From positions 31,831,449 through 31,895,448 of the forward strand of contig CM069458.1 in the NCBI GenBank assembly GCA_035610835.1: 64,000 nt of DNA, in the 5' to 3' direction. Of this stretch, positions 61,801 to 64,000 are shown piece by piece. A program made the position numbers and the translations under genes. Numbering within the stretch: position 1 is the first letter of the stretch; each line of letters opens with the position of its first letter. Source of the stretch: Ophiura sarsii. Its lineage: Eukaryota > Echinodermata > Ophiuroidea > Amphilepidida > Ophiuridae. Under the pieces are notes generated by a model that saw only the letters and a list, made by a program, of their open reading frames with translations, made no database searches and was not told the DNA's origin.

Positions 61801-63370
61801 ACATAATTTGACATTTATTGGATTGGAATATAATGTTTACCAAGAATTGGATAGTGTAAAATCTCGATCGAAATTGACTTCACGAACCTTTCACGACACG
61901 AGCTGCTCATTACGTCAGTAAATGTAACTTGATATAGCTAATAATGCTATTTTATAATACTTGATAGACTTGAGGTAAGATTCAACATTTTTTTTGTCCA
62001 CGAACTTAAAAACTGGTTATTCTACAAAATGGAATCACCGAATAAGGTCACTTCAAAACCTACTTCTGCATCGTCAATTTATTTCTGATCTGAACCCACC
62101 ATAACTCCAGGTGTTTGGTAAAGTTTATTTATCCAATTTGGAAGGCTGTGTGTAAGACTATGATTAAACGTACATTATCCCCCTTTGACGTTTTGAGCAC
62201 TTGGGGTAGGCCCTATTCCTGAAATTCGTCTGCACCTAGCACAGACGAAGCACGAAAAATAGAAAGAAAGGACAAATCGACAAACATGTATACCTGAAAC
62301 TAATCGCTGTATAGTTCTTTATGTAACCAGAGGCATGTAGTGTATGCATATAATAATTTTTGGATTTCAGAACCATCGCTTTTGCATGAAGTTCCCAACC
62401 TTACAGGTATACTATAGCGTCACAGGTTATATGGGGCGTCAATGTTAACCCTTTACTTACAACATTAAATTCGACCATTACAATCATCAGGCAACCTTTC
62501 CCTGCCATTATGTGATATCATGGTGATTAGCAGCAAACCATTACCAAATTAACCGATACAACCAAAGAAGATGTTAAGGTCTTCCCACAATTCATTGCGC
62601 GAACGCCAGCCATCTAAAGCATTTTTCACACGATGCATTTGGCGAGCTCTTAAGTTTTAGAAATAAGAAAAAGGAACTGATAACTAATTTATTAATTGAT
62701 GTAAACTAGAACCTAAGAGCTCCAAAGATGAACGCGCTATGAAGCCATGATTGTGTGCATATGTCTATGTCAAATTAGAGACCAGAATTAGGGCATTTTG
62801 CAAAATCGCACTGCATTGTGGTGGTGTCTTTAAAATCTTCTTTGCGATACAACCTAGCCCAACTCAAATAAAGCAGTAAACGCCGATTAATTCAGTCGTA
62901 TGATTGACTTTTGATTGGATCTAATGGTGCGGGCATTTCAATTGGTATGGAACAACGCCCGCGCGCTCGTGTAAACATTTTATGGAAATAGATTTCTATT
63001 TCACTGCGATGGTTTAGTCTCACTCAGCATATGGTATATGCATGTACGTCGAGACGTAATTGTTGACACTATGACATCATTTGAGCATGAACAGGGTTAA
63101 ATATATACTTACAATTGAAATACAGTATTGAACTTGTCCTTAAATTCAGTCCACGATGATAATATTGGCGTCGATTATTGAAAGAGGTGCAAACACATGA
63201 CGCACGTGCAATTACATTGCAACCAAGCACCCAATGCACCATTTTGGACTTGCTGGAAAAGACAGTGATTCCGCATTGCTATATTTGATTTCTTTCCAAG
63301 GAATATATCAGTATCGTCGAAGTTGACAGCATACATGTAGGCCTATTATTTCTGGGAGAACAATCCCGGA
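61800..63370. other. No gene recognised; upstream region of the 63.4-kb gene
   Basis: Unique sequence. It should contain the promoter of the gene starting at 63376, but I see no clear core-promoter motif. Confidence 0.45.
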
Positions 63371-63375
63371 GAACA

Positions 63376-64000
63376 ATGAGTCGAGTCTGGAGACAATCGA
63401 ACGGTTGGAACGAAGGTTTACACCCAGCAAAGGGTCAAAATGCGAATGATAACAGAAACAGTGGTCGTACAGCTGACATGATGGGGCATGGCGGACAATC
63501 ACCACGAATGAAAGTTGTAAGATCTGCGGGACATGTCGGAGCCCCCTCCGATGATCTCTATCATAATAGGGCCGGACCTCGTGATTCCTATTCTAACTAT
63601 GGTGATGAATTCGGAATAGCTACCGACTCTTATGGTAGAGATACCGATATGTACTCCACGATCGGGGCTCAGTTTTCCAGTACAAGTAACCACCAACGGA
63701 AACATAATGACTCTACGCGAGAGGTGAAGTATTCGCAGGACAGTAGCGATGTCCCACAGAACAAGGTGGAAGAGTTCTGTCAAGAAACGGGCTTTGATGG
63801 CTTCAAACATGTTGGTAATAGCAAGTCATCTGGGATTATAAGGTAACATATCATGCACTAAAATGGATCTAAAAACTGGAAAGCGAAAAATTATCGAGAT
63901 AAAACAAATCACTTCTTATTAGAATTTTAAGCATCTGAGAGATTATTCACATTTCAGTTTAACATTTGACTTTTTTAGATACGCGATGATGTATAATACA
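63376..64000 (+). CDS. N-terminus of possible DEG/ENaC-like channel (partial)
   Basis: Exon 1 from ATG 63376 to 63842 (155 codons plus two bases) ends before GTAACA; exon 2 begins at 63979 after TTTTTTAG and reads YAMMYNT to the window edge. The N-terminal ~125 residues are hydrophilic, rich in G, N, S, D and probably disordered (SYSNYGDEFGIATDSYGRDT). The end, VEEFCQETGFDGFKHVGNSK then SSGIIRYAMM, resembles the segment just before TM1 of DEG/ENaC/ASIC channels (F...T..HG...I.....R..W), though DG stands in place of HG. If so the transmembrane and extracellular parts lie beyond the right edge. Gene reality is well supported; family is tentative. Confidence 0.6.

Overview
The window is eukaryotic nuclear DNA from an animal. 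Exons are short and split by introns with GT..AG ends, intergenic space is AT-rich and full of microsatellites, foldback elements and retroposon ends, and the recognisable domains are metazoan: a scavenger-receptor (SRCR) exon, PRDM9-type PR/SET exons, F-box/LRR genes and possibly a DEG/ENaC-like N-terminus. The mix of SRCR, lineage-expanded PRDM9-type SET exons and expanded F-box/LRR genes fits a marine invertebrate deuterostome (echinoderm or hemichordate grade) best. That is inference; I cannot name the species.

Layout. 0-5 kb: a small plus-strand gene with exons near 0.4, 2.3 and 2.9 kb (apparently frameshifted) and the first two exons of a secreted SRCR protein on the minus strand (4.97 to 3.06 kb). 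5-22 kb: almost only repeats: a 1.2-kb tandem duplication ending in a large inverted repeat, a decayed non-LTR retrotransposon (11.5-14.4 kb, minus), two copies of a 0.6-kb repeat, and a 100-N assembly gap. 23.0-32.2 kb: a minus-strand locus in which the exon set a - SET-N - SET-C is repeated twice, followed by a third 'a' exon. All exon phases match, and a signal-peptide exon in the same phase lies just upstream. The longest intron-like spacers hold a CTCCTT hexamer satellite and a cluster of 20-bp palindromes. 33.3-35.4 kb: two GC-rich or nested foldback elements. 35.9-58.6 kb: three tandem F-box/LRR gene copies on the plus strand, each with the F-box split by a phase-2 intron. Copies 1 and 3 are intact; copy 2 has a 1-bp frameshift and an insertion of about 315 bp that carries off its last exon segment. 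The spaces between them are segmental duplications, MITEs and LINE ends. 58.9-61.8 kb: a repeat family with a 13-bp minisatellite, one copy interrupted by a tRNA-derived SINE. 63.4 kb to the end: the first exons of a plus-strand gene that may encode a DEG/ENaC-like channel.

No operon-like organisation exists. The functional themes are two tandemly expanding gene sets, an F-box/LRR family and a PR/SET exon array, growing inside a repeat-rich region where inverted repeats are unusually dense. The F-box copies differ mainly by small in-frame length changes in a few patches of the LRR part while the rest is nearly constant.
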